From an uncultured Angelakisella sp. (GTDB lineage: Bacteria > Bacillota > Clostridia > Oscillospirales > Ruminococcaceae), in the NCBI GenBank assembly GCA_904420255.1, contig CAJFUT010000172.1, forward strand, positions 1 through 5,265: a stretch of DNA of 5,265 nucleotides. The letters are read 5' to 3'. Of the stretch, positions 1 to 4,853 are shown piece by piece; the first letter of the stretch is position 1, and each line of letters begins with the position of its first letter. A model generated the notes under the pieces. The model ran no database searches. It had not been told where the DNA came from and worked only from the letters and a program-made list of their open reading frames with translations. The translations under genes and the position numbers were made by a program.

Positions 1-7
1 ACAGTAT

Positions 8-36
8 ACTATAGCACAAACGCCGGTTATTCGCAA
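8..36 (-). promoter_or_regulatory. Predicted promoter reading leftward out of the window
   Basis: Read on the minus strand, a -35 box TTGCGA (31-36) is followed by an exact 17-bp spacer and a -10 box TATAGT (8-13), with an extended -10 TGTGC directly upstream of it. The -10 matches the sigma-A consensus at 5 of 6 positions and the -35 at 4 of 6. Transcription would start near position 1, so the gene it serves lies outside the window and is divergent from metG. The call rests on box matches only. Confidence 0.5.
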
Positions 37-47
37 CTTCCGGGCCC

Positions 48-83
48 TTCCCCCGGGGAAAGGCCAAAAATTTCCCCCGGGGA
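48..83. repeat. Two direct copies of a near-palindromic 12-mer between divergent promoters
   Basis: The 12-mer TTCCCCCGGGGA occurs at 48-59 and again at 72-83, 24 bp apart, with no mismatch. Each copy is almost self-complementary. Both lie between the -35 boxes of the left-pointing promoter and the metG promoter. The first copy is also the core of a longer imperfect hairpin (43-65, GGCCCTTCCCC pairing with GGGGAAAGGCC with one mismatch). The role is unknown; a shared protein-binding site is possible. Confidence 0.5.
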
Positions 84-84
84 G

Positions 85-113
85 GTGCAAAGCCGCCTGG
101 TTTGTGGTAAACT
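85..113 (+). promoter_or_regulatory. Predicted metG promoter
   Basis: A weak -35 box GTGCAA (85-90) and a -10 box TAAACT (108-113) are separated by exactly 17 bp. The -10 is preceded by TGTGG, an extended -10 element that could compensate for the poor -35. Transcription would start near 120, giving a leader of about 56 nt before metG. The leader is too short for a T-box or SAM riboswitch, and no T-box core sequence is present. Confidence 0.4.
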
Positions 114-138
114 ATATCCGTATTCTGCCGAAGAAGGC

Positions 139-156
139 TCCCCACAGGGGATTTTT
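139..156 (+). terminator. Small hairpin plus U-run in the metG leader
   Basis: TCCCC (139-143), loop ACA and GGGGA (147-151) form a 5-bp stem followed directly by five T residues (152-156). This has the form of a very small intrinsic terminator, placed between the predicted transcription start and the metG ribosome binding site. The stem is short, so it may be only a pause site or chance. Confidence 0.25.
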
Positions 157-162
157 CACATC

Positions 163-168
163 AGGAGG
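163..168 (+). promoter_or_regulatory. metG ribosome binding site (decides the start)
   Basis: AGGAGG at 163-168 lies 7 nt before the ATG at 176. The reading frame stays open back to a GTG at 104, but that codon falls inside the predicted promoter and has no comparable site. The ATG at 176 is therefore preferred. Confidence 0.9.
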
Positions 169-175
169 CGCAGCT

Positions 176-2119
176 ATGGAGAAAAAGAAGTTTTATATCA
201 CCACCCCCATCTATTACCCCTCGGACACCCTGCACATCGGCCACAGCTACTGCACCGTGGCCACCGACACCATGGCCCGGTACAAGCGGCTCACCGGCTA
301 TGACGTCATGTTCCTCACCGGGGCGGACGAGCATGGGCAGAAGATCGAGGAGAAGGCCAAGGCCGCCGGGGTCACCCCCCAGCAGTATGTGGACCGGATC
401 GTCGCCACCTTCCAGGACCTCTGGAAGCTGATGAACATTTCCAACGACCGCTTCATCCGCACCACCGACGACTACCATGTGGAATCGGTCAAGAAGATCT
501 TCAAGGCCCTCTACGACAAGGGGGACATTTACAAGGGTTCCTACAAGGGGAAATACTGCACCCCCTGCGAATCCTTCTGGACCGAGAGCCAGCTGGTGGA
601 CGGCAAATGCCCCGACTGCGGCCGCCCCGTCCAGGACGCCGAGGAGGAGGCCTATTTCTTCCGCCTCTCCAAATACGCCGACCGGATCCTCCGGCTCTAC
701 GACGAGCATCCGGAGTTTTTGACCCCCCAGTCCCGGGTCAACGAGATGAAGGCCTTCATCAACCAGGGGCTGGAGGACCTCTGCGTTTCCCGCACCAGCT
801 TCACCTGGGGGGTGCCGGTGGACTTCGACCCCAAGCACGTGGTCTATGTCTGGGTGGACGCCCTGACGAACTACATCACCGCCCTGGGCTACGGCAACGA
901 GAGATATCACGACTTTGAGAAATACTGGCCCGCCGACGTCCACTTTGTGGGCAAGGAAATCGTCCGCTTCCACGCCATCATCTGGCCCGCCATGCTCATG
1001 GCCCTGGACCTGCCCCTGCCCAAGCGGGTCTTCGGCCACGGCTGGCTGCTGCTGGACGGCGGCAAGATGAGCAAATCCAAGGGGAACGTGGTGGACCCGG
1101 TGTTCCTCTGCAACCGCTACGGGGTGGACGCCATCCGCTTCTTCCTGCTGCGGGCCTTCCCCTTCGGCTCCGACGGGGTCTTTTCCAACGAGGCCCTCAT
1201 CTCCACCATCAATTCCGACCTGGCCAACGACCTGGGCAACCTCCTGAGCCGCACCGTCAGCATGGTGGAGAAGTACTTCGGCGGCACCCTGCCCGCCCAC
1301 CGGGCGGCGGAGCCCATGGACGAGGAGCTGATGGCCCTGGTGCGGGCCCTCCCCGACGCCTATTCCGCCCAGATGGAGGCCTTCGCCTTCCAGAACGCCC
1401 TGGCGGAGGTCTTCAAGGTGGTGGGCCGGGCCAACAAGTACATCGACGAGACCACCCCCTGGATCCTGGCCAAGGATGAAAAGCTGCGCTCCCGGCTGGC
1501 CGCCGTCATGTATAACCTCCTGGAGGCCCTGCGGGTCTGCGGCGTCCTCCTTTCTCCCTTTATGCCCGACACCTCGGTGAAGATCCTGGACCAGATCGGC
1601 GCCCTGCCGGAGGAACGCACCTGGGAAAGCGCCCGGAAGCCCTGCGCCCTCCGGGACCAGGTGACGGTGAAGAAGGGGGATACCCTCTTCCCCCGCATCG
1701 ACGCCGAGAAGGAGCTGGCGGAGCTGGCCGCCCTCCAGGAGGCCAAAAAGGCCGAGGCGGGGAAGGGCAAAAAACCCCAGGCCCAGCCGGTGGCCCCCCA
1801 GATCACGGTGGACGACTTTTACAAAACCGATCTGAGGGTGTGCAAAGTGGTGAAGTGCGAGGCGGTGCCCAAGGCCAAAAAGCTGCTGCGGCTGGAGCTG
1901 GACGACGGCCTGGGCGGCCGGCAGATCGTTTCCTCCATCCACCCCTGGTATGAGCCGGAGGAGCTGGAAGGGCACAACATCATCGTCATTGTCAACCTCC
2001 GGCCCGCCAAGTTCTGCGGGGTGGAATCCAACGGGATGCTCCTGGCCGGGGACGACGAGAAGGGCGACTGCAAGGTCATTTTCGCCGACAACCTGCCGGT
2101 GGGCGCCAAAATCGGTTAA
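176..2119 (+). CDS. metG: Methionyl-tRNA synthetase with C-terminal tRNA-binding domain
   Basis: This cytoplasmic class I aminoacyl-tRNA synthetase charges tRNA-Met with methionine using ATP. The protein is 647 residues, close to the roughly 660 of B. subtilis MetS. The Rossmann catalytic domain carries HIGH at residues 20-23 and KMSKS at 297-301. The connective-peptide region has a four-cysteine zinc site (C128, C131, C145, C148). The helical anticodon-binding domain includes NKYIDETTPW at 420-429, whose final Trp matches the residue that reads the CAU anticodon in E. coli. A Lys/Ala-rich linker (about 515-540) leads to an OB-fold tRNA-binding domain of the CsaA/EMAP-II type (about 543-647) that helps dimerisation and tRNA binding. 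The start at 176 is set by AGGAGG 7 nt upstream. All core motifs are intact. tatD follows in the same direction after a long structured gap. Confidence 0.98.
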   Translation: MEKKKFYITTPIYYPSDTLHIGHSYCTVATDTMARYKRLTGYDVMFLTGADEHGQKIEEKAKAAGVTPQQYVDRIVATFQDLWKLMNISNDRFIRTTDDYHVESVKKIFKALYDKGDIYKGSYKGKYCTPCESFWTESQLVDGKCPDCGRPVQDAEEEAYFFRLSKYADRILRLYDEHPEFLTPQSRVNEMKAFINQGLEDLCVSRTSFTWGVPVDFDPKHVVYVWVDALTNYITALGYGNERYHDFEKYWPADVHFVGKEIVRFHAIIWPAMLMALDLPLPKRVFGHGWLLLDGGKMSKSKGNVVDPVFLCNRYGVDAIRFFLLRAFPFGSDGVFSNEALISTINSDLANDLGNLLSRTVSMVEKYFGGTLPAHRAAEPMDEELMALVRALPDAYSAQMEAFAFQNALAEVFKVVGRANKYIDETTPWILAKDEKLRSRLAAVMYNLLEALRVCGVLLSPFMPDTSVKILDQIGALPEERTWESARKPCALRDQVTVKKGDTLFPRIDAEKELAELAALQEAKKAEAGKGKKPQAQPVAPQITVDDFYKTDLRVCKVVKCEAVPKAKKLLRLELDDGLGGRQIVSSIHPWYEPEELEGHNIIVIVNLRPAKFCGVESNGMLLAGDDEKGDCKVIFADNLPVGAKIG

Positions 2120-2135
2120 GCCGGCTGGGGCCGGC

Positions 2136-2186
2136 GGCCTGGCCGGTCCCGAACGGGATGAAAGCCCCGGTGGGGCTTTCAAGGCC
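2136..2186 (+). other. Structured region after metG (nested hairpins)
   Basis: A perfect 9-bp stem GAAAGCCCC/GGGGCTTTC (2160-2168 and 2172-2180, loop GGT) sits beside a 5-bp stem TCCCG/CGGGA (2147-2151 and 2154-2158). GGCCT at 2136-2140 can pair with AGGCC at 2182-2186 and enclose both, giving a three-way-junction-like fold. There is no T-run after the large stem, so it is a poor intrinsic terminator. It may protect the metG 3' end or slow transcription into tatD. Confidence 0.5.
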
Positions 2187-2206
2187 ACGTTCCCGACCGC
2201 AGGGAT

Positions 2207-2335
2207 GTCCGTGAGAGAAGGCTGTGGAAGCCCGCCGGTTTGTGCGCCGCTCTCCGGTGGGCCGGCGGCCAAGTCCGTGAGAGAAGGCTGCGGAAGCCGC
2301 CGGTTTGTGCGCCGCTCTCTGGCGGGCTGGCGCCC
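2207..2335. repeat. Two tandem copies of a 64/63-bp intergenic repeat
   Basis: Unit 1 is 2207-2270 and unit 2 is 2273-2335, with only AA between them. They differ by five substitutions and one 1-base gap. Both begin with GTCCGTGAGAGAAGGCTG, and a 21-bp block (2233-2253 in unit 1, 2298-2318 in unit 2) is identical. Each unit can form a stem: 2231-2238 with 2254-2261 in unit 1, and 2297-2303 with 2319-2325 in unit 2, around an identical 15-nt loop. Two of the substitutions merely exchange a G-C pair and a G.U pair within this stem. No reading frame in it looks like a protein. It fills most of the metG-tatD gap and may be a dispersed genomic repeat or structured RNA element. Confidence 0.85.
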
Positions 2336-2379
2336 GCAGGGTTCGTTTCTGATTGGAGATTCAGAAGGCGAGGGAAAGA

Positions 2380-3156
2380 ATGGAAGGATTGCAGGGGATT
2401 TTTGACTCCCATGCCCATTACGACGACGAGGCCTTCGCCCCGGACCGGGAGGAGGTGCTGGCCTCCCTGGCCGGGGCCAGGGTGGAGGCGGTAATGAACA
2501 TCGGCGCCGACCTGGAAAGCTCCCGGGCGGCGGCGGAGCTGGCCCGGGCCCACGATTTCGTCTGGGCGGCGGTGGGGGTCCATCCCCACGGGGCGGCGGA
2601 CCTGCCGGAGGACTGGCTCCGGCAGCTGGAGGAGCTGGCCGCCCTGCCGAAGGTCCGGGCCATCGGGGAGATCGGCTTCGATTACCACTACGACGCCGGG
2701 TGGAAGGAGGCCCAGCGCCGGGCCTTTGAGGAGCAGCTCCGGCTGGCGGCCCGGCTTTCCCTCCCGGTGGTGATCCACGACCGGGAGGCCCACGGGGACA
2801 CCATGGAGCTGCTGCGGCAGTACCGTCCCGCCGGGGTGGTCCACTGCTATTCCGGCTCCGCCGAAATGGCGAAGGAGGTCCTCTCCCTGGGGATGTACGT
2901 CGGCTTCACCGGGGTGGTCACCTTCAAAAACGCCCGGAAGGCCCTGGAGGCGGCGGAGGTGGTCCCCCTGGACCGGCTCCTGGTGGAAACCGACTGCCCC
3001 TATATGGCCCCGGAGCCCTTCCGGGGCAGGCGGTGCGACAGCACCATGCTCCCCTACACCATCCAGAAGCTGGCCCAGGTGAAGGGGGTGTCCCCCCAGG
3101 AGCTGGCCCGGGCCGCGGCGGAAAACGCCCGGCGGCTTTTCGCCATCCCGGGGTGA
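2380..3156 (+). CDS. tatD: TatD-family metal-dependent hydrolase (YabD-like)
   Basis: This is a 258-residue TIM-barrel metal-dependent hydrolase of the TatD family. Members act as 3'-5' nucleases, and some as D-aminoacyl-tRNA deacylases; the exact substrate here cannot be read from sequence. The family's metal ligands are all present: H11 and H13 (HAH motif), E97 (GEIGFDYHYD), H133 (VIHDREA), H155 (VVHCYSGS) and D205 (ETDCPYMAP). Length fits the family (about 255-260). The ATG at 2380 is chosen because GAGGGA (2370-2375) lies 4 nt upstream and family members begin just before the HAH motif; an in-frame TTG at 2353 would add nine residues. The metG-tatD order matches B. subtilis metS-yabD. The usual followers rnmV and ksgA are absent, as a terminator and a convergent gene come next. 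No own promoter was found, so read-through from metG is likely. Confidence 0.96.
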   Translation: MEGLQGIFDSHAHYDDEAFAPDREEVLASLAGARVEAVMNIGADLESSRAAAELARAHDFVWAAVGVHPHGAADLPEDWLRQLEELAALPKVRAIGEIGFDYHYDAGWKEAQRRAFEEQLRLAARLSLPVVIHDREAHGDTMELLRQYRPAGVVHCYSGSAEMAKEVLSLGMYVGFTGVVTFKNARKALEAAEVVPLDRLLVETDCPYMAPEPFRGRRCDSTMLPYTIQKLAQVKGVSPQELARAAAENARRLFAIPG

Positions 3157-3172
3157 GGCGGCAAAGAAAACC

Positions 3173-3212
3173 AAGACCCCCTGGGGCGGTACCGCCCCAG
3201 GGGGTCTTTTTT
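3173..3212. terminator. Perfect palindromic terminator shared by convergent genes
   Basis: AAGACCCCCTGGGGCGGT (3173-3190) is followed immediately by its exact reverse complement (3191-3208), an 18-bp stem with no unpaired spacer. On the + strand it ends in six T (3207-3212) and would terminate tatD, whose stop codon is 16 nt upstream. On the minus strand the stem is followed by a looser T-rich tract (TTGGTTTTCTTTG), so it probably also ends the convergent gene at 3219. Confidence 0.92.
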
Positions 3213-3218
3213 GTCACC

Positions 3219-4262
3219 TCAAATTTTGGAAGGGCCGCCGCTCCCGGGGATGGAAGCGGCCCAGGGGAGGGACTCCTCCCGGAAGGGAACCCGGGACGGG
3301 TTGCCGTCGGCCTGCCAAAGTTTTCCGGTCCCGGCGTCCCAGACCACCGACCAGACGGTATCGTGGCCGGTATCCTGGCAGTATTGGCAGAGGAAGCCCC
3401 GCCTGCCGGCCAAAAGGTCCATGGCGTCCCGGGGATCTGGGGCCGGCGCCATCCCCGGCAGGGCCCGGCAGAGGGTTTGGTGGCGCTCCTCCGCCTGCCA
3501 GTTTTCCTCCGGCGGAATTTCCCGCCGGGGCATGGAGGGAAGGTGGAAGGCGTTGACCGCGCAGACCCAGGCGGATTCTTCCCGGGGCCGGAGGATTTCC
3601 CGGCGGCCCCCGCAGTTTTCCACCAGGGCGATCTCACCGTTTCGGTCGGCCAGCACCAGGGTGTGGCTGGAGCCGGCGGGCACCCGCTCCAGAAGGGCCA
3701 GGGCCTGGGGGACATCCCGGCAGCTTTCCAAAACCAGCCGCAGCAGCATCCCGGCCCCCAGGCCGGGACGGACCTGGAAGGGAGGTGCAGAGGTAAGGCC
3801 CACCGCCAGCCCCTCCTGGTTTACCCCGTCTTCCATCTCGACAAAGGCGGTGGTGTTGCCCCGGAAGGGGAGGCCTCCGTCGGAAAAGCGGAAGGAGCAG
3901 CTGATGTAAAGATCCTCCAGGCAGGTGAGAAAATCGCTGTTGCGGCCGAAGACGGCCCTGCGGCCCTGGCGGAAAGCAAAGGTGGAGCAGCAGCTCCCGG
4001 GAAGGAGGCAGTACATTGGCAGCAGCGCCCCCTCCAAATACGCGGAAGGGCAGCCCTGCCCCCGGGCCAGGCCCCGGATCTCCTCTAGGACGGCGGGGTA
4101 CCATTCCTGGTAAAAGGGCAGGCAGGCCTGGGCGAAGTCCAGCCGCTCCCGGGTGACGGGAAAGGGGACCCGCTCCGGGAGCAGGACCCCTCTTTCCCGA
4201 AAGAAGGCCCCCAGCTGCTCCCCGATTTCAAAATGGGTTCCGGTCAGATTGATGCGAAGCAT
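3219..4262 (-). CDS. Probable C45-type autoproteolytic amide hydrolase/acyltransferase
   Basis: The 347-residue protein resembles the acyl-CoA:6-aminopenicillanate acyltransferase (C45) branch of the N-terminal-nucleophile hydrolases, which cleave or transfer linear amide C-N bonds. Matching features are the nucleophile region GSCCSTFAF (89-97, C92 best placed), GRNSDF (106-111), NQEGLAVGLTS (148-158), SSHTLVLADRNGE (198-210), NAFH (237-240) and HDTVWSVVWD (300-309). Cleavage before C92 would give chains of 91 and 256 residues, close to the 102 and 255 of the Penicillium enzyme. No signal peptide or membrane segment is seen, so it should be cytoplasmic. AAGGAG (4271-4276) lies 8 nt before the ATG at 4262. 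It has its own predicted promoter and faces tatD across a shared terminator. Oddities are the CC pair at the nucleophile and a high Cys content. The substrate (an N-acyl amino acid, beta-lactam or other amide) cannot be told. Confidence 0.8.
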   Translation of the reverse strand: MLRINLTGTHFEIGEQLGAFFRERGVLLPERVPFPVTRERLDFAQACLPFYQEWYPAVLEEIRGLARGQGCPSAYLEGALLPMYCLLPGSCCSTFAFRQGRRAVFGRNSDFLTCLEDLYISCSFRFSDGGLPFRGNTTAFVEMEDGVNQEGLAVGLTSAPPFQVRPGLGAGMLLRLVLESCRDVPQALALLERVPAGSSHTLVLADRNGEIALVENCGGRREILRPREESAWVCAVNAFHLPSMPRREIPPEENWQAEERHQTLCRALPGMAPAPDPRDAMDLLAGRRGFLCQYCQDTGHDTVWSVVWDAGTGKLWQADGNPSRVPFREESLPWAASIPGSGGPSKI

Positions 4263-4300
4263 AAAACACTCTCCTTGCTTGAAAATCTTTGGGGTTCAGG

Positions 4301-4329
4301 TTTTGGAGAGTGGCGCCATCTCCTGAAAA
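4301..4329. promoter_or_regulatory. Dyad over the predicted start of transcription of the C45-like gene
   Basis: GGAGA (4305-4309) and TCTCC (4319-4323) flank the palindrome TGGCGCCA (4311-4318), with one extra G at 4310. TTTT (4301-4304) and AAAA (4326-4329) extend the symmetry outward. The predicted transcription start (about 4324) falls inside it, so it could be an operator at DNA level or a hairpin at the mRNA 5' end. Confidence 0.4.
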
Positions 4330-4330
4330 C

Positions 4331-4359
4331 AGGGTAGCACATTAAAAAATTCCCCGCAA
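4331..4359 (-). promoter_or_regulatory. Predicted promoter of the C45-like gene
   Basis: On the minus strand, TTGCGG (4354-4359), a 17-bp spacer and TACCCT (4331-4336) with an upstream TGTGC extended element form a weak but regular sigma-A type promoter. The start would be near 4324, leaving a leader of about 62 nt. Confidence 0.4.
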
Positions 4360-4383
4360 GCCCCCCGGCAGCGGCGCTTCCCC

Positions 4384-4587
4384 CTACGCCCCCTCCGGCC
4401 CCCGGGGGGCCTCCGCCGCCTCACGCTCCCGGCGGAGCTTCTGCCCCAAGAGGGAGTCGTTGATGGCGTGCTTGACGGCGAAATAGGCCGCGGCGTAAAT
4501 CACCGCGCCCAGCAGGGTGATGGGCAGCAGCAGCTCCAGGAAAAAGGAAATATTTACCCCCAGCTCCCGCAGAAAATGGCTCACCAT
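4384..4587 (-). CDS. Small single-pass membrane protein of unknown function
   Basis: I do not recognise this 67-residue protein. A hydrophobic stretch at about residues 13-39 (ISFFLELLLPITLLGAVIYA and onward) is long enough for one membrane helix. A charged tail rich in Arg, Lys and Glu (about 47-67) follows, which by the positive-inside rule suggests the C-terminus is in the cytoplasm. It is likely a real gene: AAGGAG (4595-4600) sits 7 nt before the ATG, and a good promoter lies further upstream. Its promoter region is shared with the divergent lipoprotein gene. The C45-like gene follows on the same strand after 121 bp, but appears to have its own promoter. No partner or pathway is evident. 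Confidence 0.65.
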   Translation of the reverse strand: MVSHFLRELGVNISFFLELLLPITLLGAVIYAAAYFAVKHAINDSLLGQKLRREREAAEAPRGPEGA

Positions 4588-4641
4588 GGCAAAGCTCCTT
4601 TCAAAACGGAATGTATTTTAATGGAGTACGCCTGTGCGCTT

Positions 4642-4670
4642 ATGATAGCATTTTCCGGCGGGAAAAGCAA
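4642..4670 (-). promoter_or_regulatory. Predicted promoter of the small membrane protein gene
   Basis: On the minus strand, TTGCTT (4665-4670), a 17-bp spacer and TATCAT (4642-4647, 5 of 6 consensus positions) preceded by TGC form a good extended -10 promoter. Transcription would start near 4635. The spacer contains the hairpin TTTTCC-GGCG-GGAAAA (4651-4666), which slightly overlaps the -35 and could be a regulator site. Confidence 0.6.
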
Positions 4671-4718
4671 CCTGCACAAAATTCCGCCGGCTGGGCAGGA
4701 TTTCTTTTCCCAAAAGGG

Positions 4719-4743
4719 GGCAGAATGACTCTTGCATTTTGCC
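4719..4743. promoter_or_regulatory. Imperfect dyad over the -35 of the lipoprotein gene
   Basis: GGCAGAATG (4719-4727) and CATTTTGCC (4735-4743) are inverted copies matching at 8 of 9 positions, 7 bp apart. The right arm overlaps the -35 box at 4732-4737, a typical place for a repressor site. The regulator is unknown. Confidence 0.35.
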
Positions 4744-4760
4744 GGGAAAAAGTGTATGCT
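4732..4760 (+). promoter_or_regulatory. Predicted promoter of the ABC transporter lipoprotein gene
   Basis: TTGCAT (4732-4737), a 17-bp spacer and TATGCT (4755-4760, 4 of 6) form a sigma-A type promoter in an otherwise AT-richer intergenic stretch. Transcription would start near 4767, leaving a leader of about 87 nt that holds a long inverted repeat. Confidence 0.55.
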
Positions 4761-4771
4761 AGTAGCAATCA

Positions 4772-4819
4772 CTCATTTGCTTTAAACCATAAAAGCTTTA
4801 AACCGATAAAGCAAATGAG
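4772..4819. repeat. 48-bp symmetrical element in the lipoprotein gene leader
   Basis: CTCATTTGCTTT (4772-4783) and its exact reverse complement AAAGCAAATGAG (4808-4819) form 12-bp arms. The palindrome AAAGCTTT (4792-4799) lies exactly on the same centre. The two flanks between them are direct rather than inverted copies: GCTTTAAACC occurs at 4779-4788 and 4795-4804, 16 bp apart. The element starts about 5 nt after the predicted transcription start. As RNA it could form a 12-bp hairpin with a 24-nt loop. No T-run follows, so it is not a terminator. Confidence 0.75.
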
Positions 4820-4853
4820 AAAAAGCTTTGATTTTTAAGGAAAAGGGGAATCG

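Noticed and set aside
43..65. Intrinsic terminator of an upstream gene
   Set aside because: The hairpin is strong, but no T-run follows on either strand (AAAAATTTC on the plus strand), and the left-hand promoter suggests a divergent gene, not one ending here.
104..175. Longer metG start at GTG 104, adding 24 residues
   Set aside because: The codon falls inside the predicted -10 region, has no good ribosome binding site, and the extension has no counterpart that I know of in the family. ATG 176 has AGGAGG at 7 nt.
120..175. T-box or SAM riboswitch controlling metG
   Set aside because: The leader is only about 56 nt if the promoter is right, and no T-box core (AGGGTGGNACCGCG) or SAM-riboswitch-like multi-stem layout is present.
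161..2272. Very long open frame on the minus strand opposite metG
   Set aside because: It is a shadow of GC-rich codon use in metG: its sequence is low-complexity, rich in Gly, Val, Leu and His, with no recognisable domain, and metG itself is unmistakable.
145..2403. Shared 12-mer CAGGGGATTTTT in the metG leader (145-156) and tatD start (2392-2403)
   Set aside because: One copy is coding sequence inside tatD and the flanks do not match, so chance is the simplest reading.
2179..3174. Long minus-strand frame across tatD and the repeats
   Set aside because: It runs antisense to a clear tatD gene and into the terminator, with Gly/Pro/His-rich composition and no ribosome binding site or domain.
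3033..4088. Long plus-strand frame opposite the C45-like gene
   Set aside because: It reads through the perfect terminator and has Gly/Pro/Ala-rich shadow composition; the minus-strand frame shows ordered family motifs and a good ribosome binding site.
4345..4383. Terminator of the small membrane protein gene
   Set aside because: On the minus strand there is a run of six T (4345-4350), but only a weak CCGC/GCGG stem with a 13-nt loop precedes it. It also overlaps the promoter of the next gene, so it was not called.
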